Shown here one piece after another: positions 1 through 12,060 of a stretch of 64,000 nt of DNA (the stretch's first letter is position 1; every line of letters begins with the position of its first letter). The translations under genes were made by a program, and so were the position numbers. A model generated the notes under the pieces. The model did no database searches. It was not told the origin of the DNA and saw only the letters and a list, made by a program, of their open reading frames with translations. The stretch spans positions 7,182,501 to 7,246,500 of the forward strand of contig NC_071670.1 in assembly GCF_028554725.1 (NCBI RefSeq). The letters are read 5' to 3'. The stretch comes from Zeugodacus cucurbitae (lineage: Eukaryota; Arthropoda; Insecta; Diptera; Tephritidae).

Positions 1-715
1 AGTATTTACTGGTTATATTTATGTAGCGTTATGCTAATCATTTGTCAGAAGAGAGTGCTCCTAAACTGTTATAGTACACGTAGGAGACTCCGCTAATATT
101 TTGTTGCGAAATGATAATCTGAAGAAAGTAATTGGAGCTTAGTACGTTCTTTTTAATTTAACGAGCTTCCATCTCTCCGATTAGTCTTTAACTATTAGTA
201 CTGGTATAGTCGAAGAATCCGGATTGGAGTTTTAGAGTCATAGACCTATAGAACCCTTAGAATACATAAGTTAATGATACCAAATAGTGTTTTAACCGAA
301 GCATCTAGGAGTCCTTCTAACTAATTCTGAGACGTGATGTGATGAAAAGACTCACGAATAATATTTCAACTCCTTAATGGGAAATAATATTTCAATCTCA
401 AAAATTTGTAAGCAAAAGTTTACCAAAAACTAGCTGGAAAACACACATTAATCAACCTAATTCAATCTTTCGGTATCCCCCTAAGCAGACAGAAAGGTTT
501 TGTCTTAACTGTCTCAATTTCCAAACCTCAAAACTGGAACGATTTCTCTCAGAAGAAACTAACCGGCATAACTTATGGACCTTTCCCGGAAATCAATATC
601 TACCACAGTTTACACGGTATTATAGGACTTCGGAATAGTATCTTCTCAATGGGTATTGTAGATATTCTCAAAGGTATTGTAGATCTTCTGAAAGGATCCT
701 TTTTTGATCTTTGAC
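1..715. other. Non-coding block of balanced composition
   Basis: No gene is visible. The block lacks long A/T runs and CAA/TTG triplets and is bounded sharply by the A/T-rich tract after 715. It holds small direct duplications: aataatatttcaa occurs near 359 and 385, and a 21-bp unit beginning ggtattgtaga is repeated head to tail at 652-672 and 673-693. Confidence 0.5.
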
Positions 716-1525
716 TTTTTAAACACAAATATTTTAGAATAAAAAGGTTGAAAAATATTTTGATTTTTGAAATATTTTAAAGTGTTTGATTTGAAAATTA
801 TTTCATTTTGAAAAGAAAATTAGATGTTGGCATCGAAACATTTTTATTTAAAAAATATTTGATTAAAAAAAAACATTATAAAATATTTTTGGAAAAAAAA
901 ATTGAAAATTATTGTATTAATTTTTTTCATTTGAATTAAATAAATTAATTTAAAATTTTCCTTTAATTCTTTTTTTATTTATTATTTAATGATATTTTTT
1001 TTTTTTGATTTGTGGACATTCTTAATTGATAATTTGAAAATACATTTATTTTTATTTACAATAAATACTTTTATTTTTTTATTGTGTTTACTAATTTTTA
1101 TTTGATATATATTTTTTCTTAATTTTTTATTTATTTTGAATAAACAATATTTTTAATTTTTGAAAAAATATATTATTATTTTTTTCATATAAAATAAATA
1201 AATTTATTTCATTAAATTTAATTTAATTTATTTATAAAATTTTAATTTTTTATTTATTAATTATTATTAATAATTATTTATATTAATTATTATTTAAACA
1301 TATTTTTTTTGATTCTGAATTATATTTTTTATTTAAAAATTTTAAAAATTTTGGTTTCTATTCGTAACAAATATTTTTGTTTTAATTTGTATTACTTTTA
1401 TTAATTATTATTAATAATACATATTTTTTATTTTTATAATTTTATTCATTTTTCTATTGATAGTGAATTTTATATAAGTTTTTGTTTTGAAAATTTTCCA
1501 CATTTTTTATTTTAATTTATATTAT
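715..1525. repeat. A/T-rich low-complexity tract
   Basis: About 800 bp made almost wholly of A and T runs, with no GC-containing motif and no open frame worth reporting. It is followed abruptly by a GC-richer block at about 1540. I see no clear tandem period. Confidence 0.7.
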
Positions 1526-1539
1526 ACCCAACATATTTC

Positions 1540-2980
1540 AATAAAGGAATTCGGTAACCTTTAGCTTCCACTACAGGCACTGGCGCCTACAGACAGCGCT
1601 GAATGCAAAATTCATTTCCCACAAAAAAGCTGCAGTAAAAGCAACTGCTTCCGCTAGCACTTGCGGCAGCTACAAATAGCCGCCGCTCTGTTGAACTGTA
1701 GCTGCCAAGCAAGCCATCAACATTGTGATTTGCTGACATTTATGAGTGACGTTTGTGTGTCAAGATGCGATATGACAGTAGCACCGCCGACGCTGAAGCC
1801 GCGACCGCCGCGCAGTCAAACAGTAGTGACAGCAATCAACACAACTGAAACAACAATCGTACATCCCACATATTATGGTGGCATGATAAAATCAACGCCG
1901 AAAATCGGCAAGTCACTAGCAAAAAAAAAAGAAAAGTAACCAAGCCCGGTAGCTATACGCAGAAGCCTGCGCGTCTGCCTGCCGCAACTCCGCTGATGGC
2001 TGATTTCTGCGAATTTTTGATGAGCTGCCGCCTTTGAAGTAACGCCGCCGCGTCACTGGCGCTACTGTTTTTACGCTTTCAATCGAGCGTTTAAAAGCGC
2101 GCAATGTGGCGCATGCCCGCGCTGTTGCCGAGACTCGACCGCAAGAACACCAGCACCAACAACGGTCGCCGCAACCCCAACTCCAACCGCCGTTGGCCTT
2201 TCGCCACCTCGCGGCCACCGTGGCGTGAAATCAAATTTCTCATCTCTTCATAAAACCGGCGACTGAGATTTGTCGGGCGGCATGCAACGGCCGCATGTTG
2301 CAAAGCGCGTTGAGATGCGCCAAAATTCCGGGAAATTAGCGGCAACATAAATTTCATAGATTACCCGGGCGCGTCGGTGGCGCTCTAATGGCGGTGTGTG
2401 TTTTTGTTATTGTTTTTTCTGACTCTTCTTCTTAATCGCTACTGTTTTCCGCATCAAAGACGCACTTTGTTGGCTTGCAGCGCGAAATTCCCACCACTTG
2501 TTGTATGTAGGCTGCCAGCCGCCGCCTGCTGGTTGGCTGTTTGTTGTTGCGCTCCGCCGCTGGAGTGCTGTGTAAATTTATTTGCATTGCTTGGCGCTGA
2601 CATCATTCAACGACAATCCACCAGCCAACAGCCATACGTCAGTTCGTCAGCCGGCCAACCAGCCAGAGGCTCAACCATCTAGCCATTCATCAGCGCATCT
2701 CTTCATGCCATCTTACAAGTGTTGCACCGCTGCCGCTTTTGATCTTCTAAGCTTGCTAACTGCTTCGTCTTCATTTTTTCGCTATTTAACTCGTTGTTGG
2801 GTTAAGTGTTTCTTTGCTGTTGGCAGCACCGGTGTATGTGCGGCAAATATTCCTCAAGTGTTGTCCAAAGCGACACTTCAAGTGTCACTTAACTGTTTTA
2901 GCTTTCGTTGAGCTTTCATTGTGCTTTCCCTTAAATGCGTTTTTGGCTGTAAAGTGCTTTAGATGGCACTAACTGAAGTT
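1540..2980. other. GC-richer block without a recognisable gene
   Basis: GC and CpG content rise sharply here, with many GCCGC and CAAC words. Open frames of 60-110 codons occur on both strands (for example 1661-1939 +, 2091-2357 -, 2582-2911 +). They overlap in several frames at once and match no domain I know, so I do not call them genes. The composition resembles fly 5' UTR, promoter or enhancer DNA, and a non-coding exon cannot be excluded. Confidence 0.35.
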
Positions 2981-3409
2981 TAGCGTATAAATTTGTGTTA
3001 GCCTTAATGAACTTTGACCTGATTGAAGGTTTTCGGATTGTGAGATAGAGAGAGACTCATTAACGTCAGTGTTATTGAAAGGGATACCGTTCCAGAAGAG
3101 TTTGGAAGGCAGTAAACCTTAGAGAACTTTGATTTAATGTTACTCGAATGAGGCCTTAGTATCCACCCACCAATCCTACTTCACTTCTACAAATTTAACA
3201 TGCAGAGACATTCTTAAGGTTCTACAATCGCCTAAGAAAGAAACAAACACCGCGACTTTGGTACCAGGAAAAGATAGGAGTATTTTTAAGTCGAAGAGAT
3301 CCAGTAGAAATATATTAGGGAATCAGGAATAAGCTCTTGAATATAGAGGAAGATCTAAAGTCTCATTTCTCAAAAAACTGAACTTAAATAATAGGGGAGA
3401 TGTTCTCGT

Positions 3410-3790
3410 AGATATTATCTTTTTCTGATTTTGAACGGAAAAAATAGAAACGGCCTTAATTTAGTAATACCGTGAACCTAGTTCGGCTGTCAAAAAGATA
3501 TAATACCTTTCCAACGGCTCCGCCAAGGTAGGAAGATCATTTCTAAGATCTTTCAATCCACCCGAGGTTGTACAGAACTCGAGGCATAACTTAATTTTGC
3601 GAACAGATTTATAAGGATTTTTAGATGTTGACAGGTTACGACCGATTTTGAACAGAATAGTAAGAAGCTGTGCTAATGCTTAAGTCGGTTGTGATAAAGA
3701 CATTCTTACCTACCAACAGATCATTGAAGGAGCTCGTTTCTCCCATAAACTAGTTCGAGGTTGTCCAGAATTCGAAAAATTTATACATTC
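3410..3790. repeat. Diverged direct duplication, period about 190-215 bp
   Basis: Two unequal copies lie in tandem. Shared landmarks in the same order are gattttgaac (3426 and 3643), a cgg(c/t)tgt...aaaga stretch, and cgaggttgt(a/c)cagaa(c/t)tcga (about 3562 and 3754). Spacing drifts between 217 and 192 bp, so indels separate the copies. No coding potential is seen. The flanks 2980-3410 and 3790-4510 are similar non-coding sequence; a 61-codon open frame at 4144-4329 (+) matches nothing I know. Confidence 0.5.
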
Positions 3791-4509
3791 TCTAGATAGA
3801 GAGTGTATCTCTCGATTTGTAACTGAAATGAGTTGAAATTGCTACTCTAGTCTCATTAACTTAGCTCTTTCTAGTTGAATCAAGAAGAAATTGAATCAGT
3901 GAATAAGAACAGGATCAGTGGATGATCGCTAAACAAAGGAAGATCTAAGGTCCAGTATAAATAGGGTTCTTAGCGTATCAGTCGACCCCAAAAGTGTTTT
4001 TTCGAGGTGACAACTAATCTTCGCTATAAATACAGATCAGCTAAGAAGCTCCCTGAATCACCCGGAGCTTATGATTGTGAACTATCCACATATAACACAG
4101 AAGAGATGGTTTCCTTGAGCAAAGTTAAGAGCTCCTTTGGACAATGGAGATATATCATCTAGGTAAGACCTATGGAACCTTTAGGGTGCCTGTAAGTATC
4201 GAGGGTGGAAAATACGAGCTCTTGACTTACATGAAGATCAAAAACAAAACTTCAGTCAACTGTGGTTGTGTGGATCTTTCGAAGAATGATGTTCATATAA
4301 GAAAGATTGCGATGGACAAGGATTCTTGAAATGGAGAATGAAATCCATTACGTTCCAGGGTGGGCAGATAATGGTTTTAGTGACCTTTTTCAGCAAGGAT
4401 TGAGTTTTTCGCACGGTTTTAAAGTGAAACTAGCCAGAAACCGGAGATCGTTGGTTGCAGTTAAAGCCAGTTAGGTCGACAATAAGTATATTAAACTACT
4501 TCTAAGAAC

Positions 4510-5950
4510 TTTAATCTACAGTTATATGCAACAAATGACAATTTGAGGCTTCATTTGCGCGCTGAACGCATTTGCAACAAACAAAACATTATGCAACTAG
4601 GTGGCGTCATGTTGCAACAAAGTAACTAACAAACAAATAAAGGCAAATGAGTATTGAGGGCAATGAAGGATGATGACGATGATAATTAACAAAATGATGA
4701 TGAAACTGGCGAAACAAAAAACAGTTAAAACAAAGCTAGCTGACAACAACAACAATAGCAAAAACACAGCAAACGCACATGGAACGGTCGCTGACCGCTT
4801 GCGACCCCACGCTTAGCTGTCATTGTAACTGCTGTTATTTTGCTAGTCACAAATGTGCAACAAATCACAGCAATTAGAGGTTCACATGACACAAACACAC
4901 ACACACACACCTGCACAGCGAAGGGATAAATACATATTATGTGTTTCAACAACAGCTACTGTTGCATGCAACGCGCAATGCTTCCGTCTAATTTGACTAT
5001 TTTTCACTGCATACAGCGGGGCTTAGTATTGTGCAACAACAGCGGCAACAACAAATGCAATTGCACAAATTGCCGCAACTAATGGACACTTTCAGCTTAA
5101 CTGCGCACAGCGCGACACGCAAACGGCCAACGGCCAACGTTGCAACGCTGTTGCAATTGCCACATACAGCAGCAGCCAAGCAATACAGAGCCACCCCCAA
5201 TTGCAACAATAACAAAAAAATACGGAAAAAACAAAACAAGAAAAAATTACAACAAAAACAACAACATTTAAATTTAGAAAAGCAACAATTTTGTTGTTGC
5301 TGTTGCTGTTCTTGTTCATATGATTGTTGTTATTTTTTATTGTTGTTTGAACGTTCGTCCCTTCATGCATTCAACCGCAAAGTGACCGCATTGCACCATA
5401 GTCGAGTGTGGGCGGTCGCTTGCTACAAGCAGTGTGGCAATCAGTGACAACAAACACATACACACTAACGAACTCATAACAACAATTGCAGCAACAACAA
5501 TAGCAACAGCACGCACGATCGGTCAACAGCATTGCTTAGCTTGGCAATACAAATGTGGCAATACGACAGCAAATAAAAAAGCCACATCGGACAACAACAA
5601 CAACAAAGTTGGTTTGTGAAAATTTCCGAAAATGTGCATTGTTGCATGAACGGTGGGCGGTAGCAGGCGCTAGTGGTCACTTTTCCATTGTTTGTCAAAG
5701 CAACACAGCGTTGTTGTTGTTGTTTGTGATTTCTGGGTTGCTGGTTGTTATTGTTGTTGTTGCTATTGTCACTAAGTTGGAATTTGTGATTTCGTTTTCG
5801 CCGAGATATTGTTGTTTTTGTTGGAAAATCTTTATTGTTGTTGTAGTATTCTAATTACCGTTCTTCGTTGCTGACGACAATTTGAACTGTCGTTACAGTT
5901 GTATATATTTCAATTGTTGTTGTTGTAATTGTTGTTCCTTCAGCATTCTT
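4510..5950. repeat. CAA/TTG triplet-rich block with TGCAAC words and an (AC)n tract
   Basis: Scattered CAA/CAG and TTG/TGT tracts (for example about 5280-5330, 5590-5610, 5710-5765) and an (AC)8-like run near 4888-4910. The hexamer TGCAAC or its complement recurs between 4525 and 5045. The many open frames here (up to 138 codons at 5031-5447 +) encode Gln/Asn or Cys/Leu runs, as triplet tracts do on either strand, and are not called as genes. Confidence 0.55.
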
Positions 5951-7035
5951 TTGTAGCAGGTTACGTTAGAAGTCCTTTCGATAGCATTTTGTCAACCTCA
6001 AGTCACCCCCTTTTCAAACAAATCTCCATGGGTTCCTGAGAAGTTTATCGTTTCATTCGCTCTTTTGTCGGAACTGTCAAATCTCTTAGTCGAGACCCTG
6101 CAGTAGTAAACTGCCGTCCCGCCATTGCTATGGAATTCGTCTAAACGAGTGTTAAAGATCCCATTAAAATATTTAGACTCGTCGATAAATGAGAGCTTAA
6201 TCAATATACAGCTAACTTCAGAAACCGCTCAAGGGAACCAGTTTTCGTCAAGTTTGTGTATACTGCACTTTCAATTCATCGAGTTCCTAGACATTTCCCT
6301 AAGAACTGTGCTATCGAAACTAGTTCAAATAGAGTGCAGAGTTGCAGAGTCAGTTTTTCTACCCTTTAAGTACTATCAATAATCTCACTTCCCCAGAGGA
6401 TACGACTCGCCGACGTCAAGGCTCAGAAACGTAGATTCTTCCATACTACCGAAGCCAAGTAGTTTTAATTGCTAGGCTTAATAACTCCAGGAGCTCTTCA
6501 GTTCTTTTAATCAGATCTGACATCCTTAAGAGTTTCGGACACAAAGCAAGTAATGTCAGGGCTTCTCAATATTATCTAACTTAACAATATTATCGACTTT
6601 ATGAGAATAAGTTTGGGGCTCTTTCCAAATTTTTGCAGAGTAGCACATAAGATCGACTAACAGGGACTCCTTCAGTATGTTTTCTGATGCCTATGATACC
6701 TCTAAACGAGGAGCCTGATAAATTCTAAAGCCTTCAATGGGTTTTATTGGGATTTTACTAGAAATTCACTTTAGACTCAGAGTTCCTGATTTGATGCAAA
6801 GCTTAGGCCACGTCCGACTAGAGGTTTACATTGATGTGACTCAAACCCAGCCAGGCTGTTGGGATCCATGTCGGAAATTCTTCTTCTTCTTCTTAATAAA
6901 AATGTGTAATTGTTGTTGTGTAATAGCATCTTAAATGATGAGTCAAATGTCAGTAATCAGATCTCCAAGGATCCATATTTAGTTTTTAGAACTGCCTATT
7001 TAGGATCACTTTGATCGATTTTCTACGAGCGAGAG
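5950..7035. other. Non-coding block of balanced composition before LINE copy A1
   Basis: No gene, RNA or clear repeat recognised. Open frames of 65-85 codons (5998-6204 -, 6125-6382 +, 6737-6934 +) have no recognisable motif. Texture matches the other triplet-free blocks of the window. A family A LINE fragment was inserted at its right edge. Confidence 0.4.
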
Positions 7036-8246
7036 ACAACAACAGACCAGATATTCACCATGCGCCAAATTTTGGAGAAGACCCGTGAAAATAGGATCGA
7101 CACACATCTCTTTGTCGACTTTAAAGCTGCTTTCGACAGCACAAAAGGAGCTGCCTTAATGCCGCGATGTCTGAATTTGGTATCCCCGCAAAACTAATAC
7201 GGCTGTGTAAGCTGACGTTGAGCAACACCAAAAGCTCCGTCAGGATCGGGAAGGACCTCTCCGAGCCGTTCGATACCAAACGAGGTTTCAGACGAGGTGA
7301 CTCACTCTCGTGTGATTTCTTTAACCTGATGCTGGAGAAAATAATACGAGCTGCAGAGCTAAATAGAGAAGGTACAATCTTCTATAAGAGTGTACAGCTA
7401 CTGGCGTACGCCGATGATATCGATATCATTGGAAGCAACAACCGCGCCATTTGTTCTGCTTTTTCCAGACTGGATAAGGAAGCGAAGCGAATGGGTCTGG
7501 AGGTGAATGAGGACAAGACGAAATATCTCCTGTCGTCAAACAAACAGTCAGCGCATTCGCGTCTTGGCTCCCACGTCATTGTTGACAGTCATAACTTTGA
7601 AGTTGTAGATAATTTCATCTACCCGGGAACCAGCATTAACAGCAATAACAATGTCAGCCTGGAAATCCTACGCAGAATCACTCTTGCCAACAGGTGCTAT
7701 TATGGACTAAGTAGGCAATTGAAAAGTAAAGTCCTCTCTCGACGAACAAAACCCAAACTCTACAAGTCTCTCATCATTCCCGTCCTACTTTACGGTGCAG
7801 AAGCGTGGATGATGCAAACATCCGATGAGGCGGCACTAGGAGTTTTCGAGAGAAAGGTTTTGCGGAAGATTTATTGTCCCTTAAACATTGGCAACGGCGA
7901 ATACCGCAGACGATGGAACGATAGCTGTATGTGTTATTCGACGACATAGACATAGTCCAGCGAATAAAAAAACAGCGGCTACGCTGGCTAGGTCATGTTG
8001 TTCGAATGGATGAAAGTGCTCCAGCTCTGAAAGTATTCGATGCAGTACCCGCTGGTGGAAGCCGAGGAAGAGGGAGACTTCCACTCCGATGGAAGGACCA
8101 GGTGGAGAGGGACCTGGCTTCGCTTGGTATAACCAATTGGCGCCAAACTGCCAGAAGGAGGGATACGTGCGCTATTTTGGACTCGGCTATAACCGCGTAA
8201 GAGGTGTCTACGCCAGTCAAGAAGAAGAAGAGAAGGTTAGAGACAA
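7032..8246 (+). mobile_element. LINE family A, copy A1, 5'-truncated
   Basis: This is the 3' part of a non-LTR retrotransposon. It starts abruptly inside the reverse transcriptase (caacagaccagatattc, 7040) and runs through the C-terminal domain to an (AAG)n-type tail at about 8218-8235. The 8-bp word agagacaa occurs just before the start (7032-7039) and just after the tail (8239-8246) and may be the target-site duplication, though 8 bp in this context is modest evidence. The 3' tail differs from that of copy A2 (44138-45396), which ends ...acatac, so the two may be different subfamilies. Clade (RTE-like or other) cannot be settled by eye. Confidence 0.85.
7060..8203 (+). pseudogene. Broken reverse transcriptase of LINE A1
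   Basis: The product would be the LINE reverse transcriptase that copies element RNA into the target site. RT motif A (VDFKAAFDS) is at about 7114-7140, a single-base loss relative to copy A2 shifts the frame near 7147, and a 260-codon open stretch follows at 7167-7949. This stretch holds RGFRRGDSLS (motif B region) and the catalytic YADD at 7407-7418. A second single-base loss near 7925 moves the rest to another frame (7931-8200), which carries the LINE C-terminal block RLRWLGHVVRMD and a RWKDQVERDL segment ending at a stop at 8198-8200. No endonuclease domain is left because of the 5' truncation. The element is dead, but most of the frame is open, so insertion is probably fairly recent. Confidence 0.85.
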
Positions 8247-8900
8247 GTTAAATCGCGTATTTTCAAAATCAAGTCTGTCTTTCAGTCATATGCAGCTCTT
8301 CCTAGTAGAAAAAGTGTGTGACCTGTTTTGAAATGCGTGAGTTAGATATAAATATATGCATACCGTTATTAAACTACCCAAGGCTTCATAGTAAGTGGGC
8401 CCCTAATAGATAGGTGAAGGCGTATTGTGACATTATATTTGTTGTTATTGTTGCAATAACAGCAACGATCTCAACAAGATGGTTGCACTACACCGATTAC
8501 CGCTTTGCATAACTGTAATTGCAATTACCGTTATTATTCGTTCATGTTGTTGTTTGTCATCTCTTGTTATTGCACATTGCTGTCGAAAAATGTTGTCACC
8601 ACTTTGCGCTGGACGTTCTCACGCTATACATTAAGTCGGCCACAGCGCCTACAAGTGCAGCTTCTTTAGCTGCGGTTCTACTTGCGGTTATTGTTGTTGG
8701 CTTTGATGACGGACTTGACTCGGCTGATGACAACTCAGCGCAAATATGTCATTGTTGTTGTTGCTGCATGAATACAGAAATTATTTGCTGTTTTAATATG
8801 AGTAATTTGCTCAATTGTTGTTGTTGTAAATGTTGAAGTTGTTGTAACCAATGATGTTGTTGTGCAATTTTAGTGAAATCGCTTATTGCGTTGATTTGCC
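8247..8900. other. Non-coding DNA with TTG/TGT triplet tracts
   Basis: Nothing gene-like is recognised. TTG/TGT tracts occur at about 8440-8450, 8690-8700, 8748-8765 and 8814-8860. The Cys/Leu-rich frame at 8519-8836 (+) and the Gln-rich frame opposite it are by-products of these tracts. Confidence 0.45.
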
Positions 8901-9450
8901 CCCGACGAAGGCGGCTACACAATCGCCACACAGCCAACTAGCCAACCAGCTACGCTGCCACCCAAACCGCCGTTGCTGCCACTTACTCGTGGCATGCCAC
9001 TTAGGCCGCCCCCACTTATTGCCCGTTTCCGTTCCGTGCGCCTTTGCATCACAAGCTGCGCTCATTCGCAGACGATTTTTCCCGCGATTTGTTGTTGTTG
9101 CTGATGGTGGCATCCCACGCCTTCTTCGGCGAATTTCTCACACTCACGGCGTGTATCGGAGTGTGTGTGTGTGCTCCTCAGTTAGTGCGTCGATCGGACC
9201 ACCAGCATCAATTCGCCAACGCAACAACAACAATAATCACTGTCAGCCACCTACTTGAAGCCGCAAACCCAACGCAATCAGCGCCGCCGCCAAACAAGCC
9301 ACCACCGCAGCGTCGCCCAGTCGCACTGATCTACGCTACATCTCCAAATGCGCTCGCTTATTGCTGTGAGTACTGTGCACCTTCATTTCTACCCCTCTAT
9401 GATCACCACCAACATTCTCATCATAATAAAAATAATTGAGTTTAATTGAG
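8900..9450 (+). other. GC-rich block, possible promoter or 5' non-coding exon
   Basis: GC and CpG content peak here. An exact fly initiator-type hexamer TCAGTT lies at 9178-9183, and a good 5' splice-donor match, gct|gtgagtac, lies at 9365/9366. Together these would fit a short 5' exon on the plus strand, but I find no TATA box or well-placed DPE. The overlapping open frames (8851-9258 and 9044-9439, 131-135 codons) have no known domain. This is inference from composition and two weak motifs. Confidence 0.2.
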
Positions 9451-10350
9451 TGATTGACGTTGCGCTGACTTTTCCCTCAGCGTTCGCAACTTGGTCGGCT
9501 TTCGCCGAAAGATTATTATGTTCGACAACAACAAGCTGTGCTACGGCCATTGTTGTTGCTCACCCACAATTTCGAAAGTCTGAAAGCTGTGAGCTGTAGA
9601 AACAACACAAGCGCACCGACAGACAGCGTTTACGCCGAAATTCGGCAGCTGAAATTATGAGATCAGTTCGTAGTTAATAGACGGCTGTCGTTTCGCAAAA
9701 ATTACAATAAAAAACTGTAACGCTGTTGGTGGTGTAACAGCGTTATGAATTGCGGCTACTAAGCCTGTCAAAATTTGAACGCAATAAATCTCAAATTTCC
9801 ACATTAAAGTCCAAGCTAAGCGAAGCCGAGCGCTGAAAAACAAATAGAACGTCGATAGCTGAGCGAAAGCTGCAGGGTATGAGTACAAAAAGATCTTTGA
9901 TGGCTCATTTTAATATCATTGGACCTTAGACCTATCATTTTTCTAACGATTCGAAATTTCAATCGTTCTTAATGTATCCTGAGTTGATCATTCAACTACA
10001 AGGTTTTATGTATATAATCCAAATACTTTCTTCCAACCTCGACAACGTATGAAAGCCTAGAGAAGAAAGATAGCCATCACTTATACAGCCTAAAGTCACA
10101 TTCTACATAGAGCCAGTAACATGAAGATCCCTTAATGTCGCAGTCGTACAAATCCGTCTCAAAATAGATACGATTTCCAGAGAACGACGGCCTTGGACCA
10201 AGCAACGGACTATAGAACTGATATGGAAATCTTGGAACGAGTTTTTAAGCTCAGAAAACCGTTACGTTCAGCGTATATATATTCTAAATTTCGTAGTTGA
10301 AACAAATATGAAGATCTTTAGGACGTAGTGGATTCTTATGGGATCCGCTC
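9450..10350. other. Non-coding DNA, no feature recognised
   Basis: The first part (to about 9890) is unique-looking DNA with a few CAA words. After 9890 it changes to balanced, triplet-free texture. No coding frame, RNA gene or repeat can be supported. Confidence 0.35.
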
Positions 10351-10720
10351 AATTATATTAACTTCATGACCACAACGAAAAGTTATGGAAACTTAAGTCT
10401 GACGGCGGCTTTCTCAGGATTCAAAAGACCAAGTGGAGGAGGGTTTGACTTCCACTTCGATGTCACTCCGGTACCGGCTCCTATGCTATGACTCATACGA
10501 CATTCAATTATACGAACTTCATGTATGTATGTTATTGGCGTTCAACCGTTTAGCCGGTTATAGCCGAATCGATGAGAGCGCGCCACTCTTCTCTTTCCTT
10601 CGCAGTTCGGCTTCATAAGCCCATCCAAAAATTAAGAAAACCGAAGTCAATGGAGGCTTTCACTGAATTCAAAATACCAAGTGGAGAAGCATTTGGCTTC
10701 CACTTCGATGTCAACTAAAT
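10351..10720. repeat. Direct duplication of about 155-165 bp, split by a LINE scrap
   Basis: Two copies of one unit are in tandem. Landmarks are aattata..aacttcat (10351 and 10506), a (g/t)gg(c/a)ggctttc...aattcaaaa stretch, accaagtggag (about 10429 and 10673) and cttccacttcgatgtca (10449 and 10697). The second interval is longer by roughly the size of the inserted family A fragment (10523-10610), so the duplication came first and the insertion later. Confidence 0.7.
10523..10610 (-). mobile_element. LINE family A, copy A3: 88-bp 3'-end scrap with direct-repeat flanks
   Basis: Read on the minus strand this matches the last 80-odd bases of copy A2: the ATCGATTCGGCTATAACC stretch, the stop region and the ...acatacat tail all align. 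The word cttcat stands on both sides (10517-10522 and 10611-10616). The host sequence is known from the neighbouring tandem copy, which has a single cttcat at this point. This supports a genuine, very heavily 5'-truncated insertion, not a rearrangement. The 61-codon frame 10433-10618 (+) crossing it is spurious. Confidence 0.85.
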
Positions 10721-11135
10721 TTTCTAGCACTTTTATCATCCGTTTCTAACTGTTCTACTATGGCTAATCGCAGCCTATTCTATTTACCAAAATATTAGGA
10801 AAGGCAATCTTAGATTAATGAATTAGAATGTTAGAGTTGTGTAATTTAGGGGTTATCAAAAAAGATGACCCAAGCCCGAGAATTAAGCTATTTCAAAAGC
10901 AAGCGGAAGATTGATGTCGGCTATTGACTTTAATGGAAGCTGAGGAAGTCAGTGCGGAGTAAACAGTTAGAACCCAAATTAGTGCTGCGTTGTTCTCGGG
11001 GATTACTGAATTCAGTGGAAATAAAAGTAATAAGACTAGGATTTCAATAGTTTTAGAGAAGTTCGTAAGAATCCGTTTATAGCTACAAGCGTCATATAAA
11101 GTAATGGCTTCCGTCATGTGGCGACTCGTCTCATT

Positions 11136-11365
11136 GATAGTGAGTATATCATTTTGAAGTTCGGACTCTGTAGTTCATTGACTATATGATCTATATATTG
11201 GAACGATTCGAAGATTTTCTTTGTCTGCGGACTTGACCTCAGTCTTTGTTTCTTGGATATTGAATATACCATTTTGTAGTCCGGACTCTGTAGTACATAG
11301 ACTGTAAGATATATGTAAACATATATATTGAAAGAAACCGAAGAGTTTTTCTGGCTGCAGACCGT
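11136..11365. repeat. Direct duplication, period about 120 bp
   Basis: The sequences at about 11136-11245 and 11258-11368 align throughout. Shared words include attttg(a/t)agt(t/c)cggactctgtagt (11152 and 11272) and a tctg(c/g)(g/c) end. On the minus strand the 91-codon frame 11114-11389 translates the two copies as similar peptides (LQSPDYKMVYSIS and LQSPNFKMIYSLS). This reflects the duplication, not a known domain. Confidence 0.65.
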
Positions 11366-11369
11366 AGGC

Positions 11370-12060
11370 GAGATTCTGTCGAGATTCATCTCAGTAACTG
11401 TATGAGAACCCCTAACGCGACGATCCCTTTTGCACAGCTTACAGCTCTAAGGAAGGATATATTTAGACCAAACTTTTTCGGTTAGTCCACCGTCGCAGAG
11501 ATTGGATGGGGTCTTTAGTCTATATCTTTTGGACAGCTATAAATCCGACAACGTTCTAGAGACTGTAGTTGGAACAGAACTCAATTCTAATCTTCATTGC
11601 GTTTCCTGACCGCATGCTGTGCCTTCGTGCTTACGTCCAAAACTGCGGACCTCCGACGAAGTACAACAAAAAAGGAACCCGCGAACTCGCTGAGTAACTA
11701 TTCCTTTCCTCGCTGCTGGTGACTTTCGTCGGCAAAAAAGCTGTCGTTATGAGCCTATTGTCGGTGTTAGTGCGTTTGTTGTTGTTGCCACCGTTGCTGG
11801 CACCGAACGCTGCCGCCACTCATCAATGCAATAATAATTCATTTCAGTGATCGTTGAACGACGTTCAACGGAATGAAAATGAAATCAACAATTGTTTCAA
11901 CTCAACTCTGTTTTTGCTGTTGTTGTTTTTGCGGACTTGAAATTTGTGGCAAAAATTTATGAGATGCTGCCAGCTCAATAGAGGTTTTAATGTTATGTGG
12001 TTGTTCTTGTTGTTATAGCTCATAATCAAACAGTATAGAGTACATTAGCCTTTTGTTGTT
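11370..12060. other. Non-coding DNA, no gene recognised
   Basis: Balanced texture to about 11640, then CAA/TTG-type DNA. No coding frame or RNA gene can be supported. Confidence 0.35.

Noticed and set aside
5031..5447. 138-codon Gln-rich plus-strand frame
   Set aside because: Product of CAA/CAG tracts; an equally long frame exists on the other strand.
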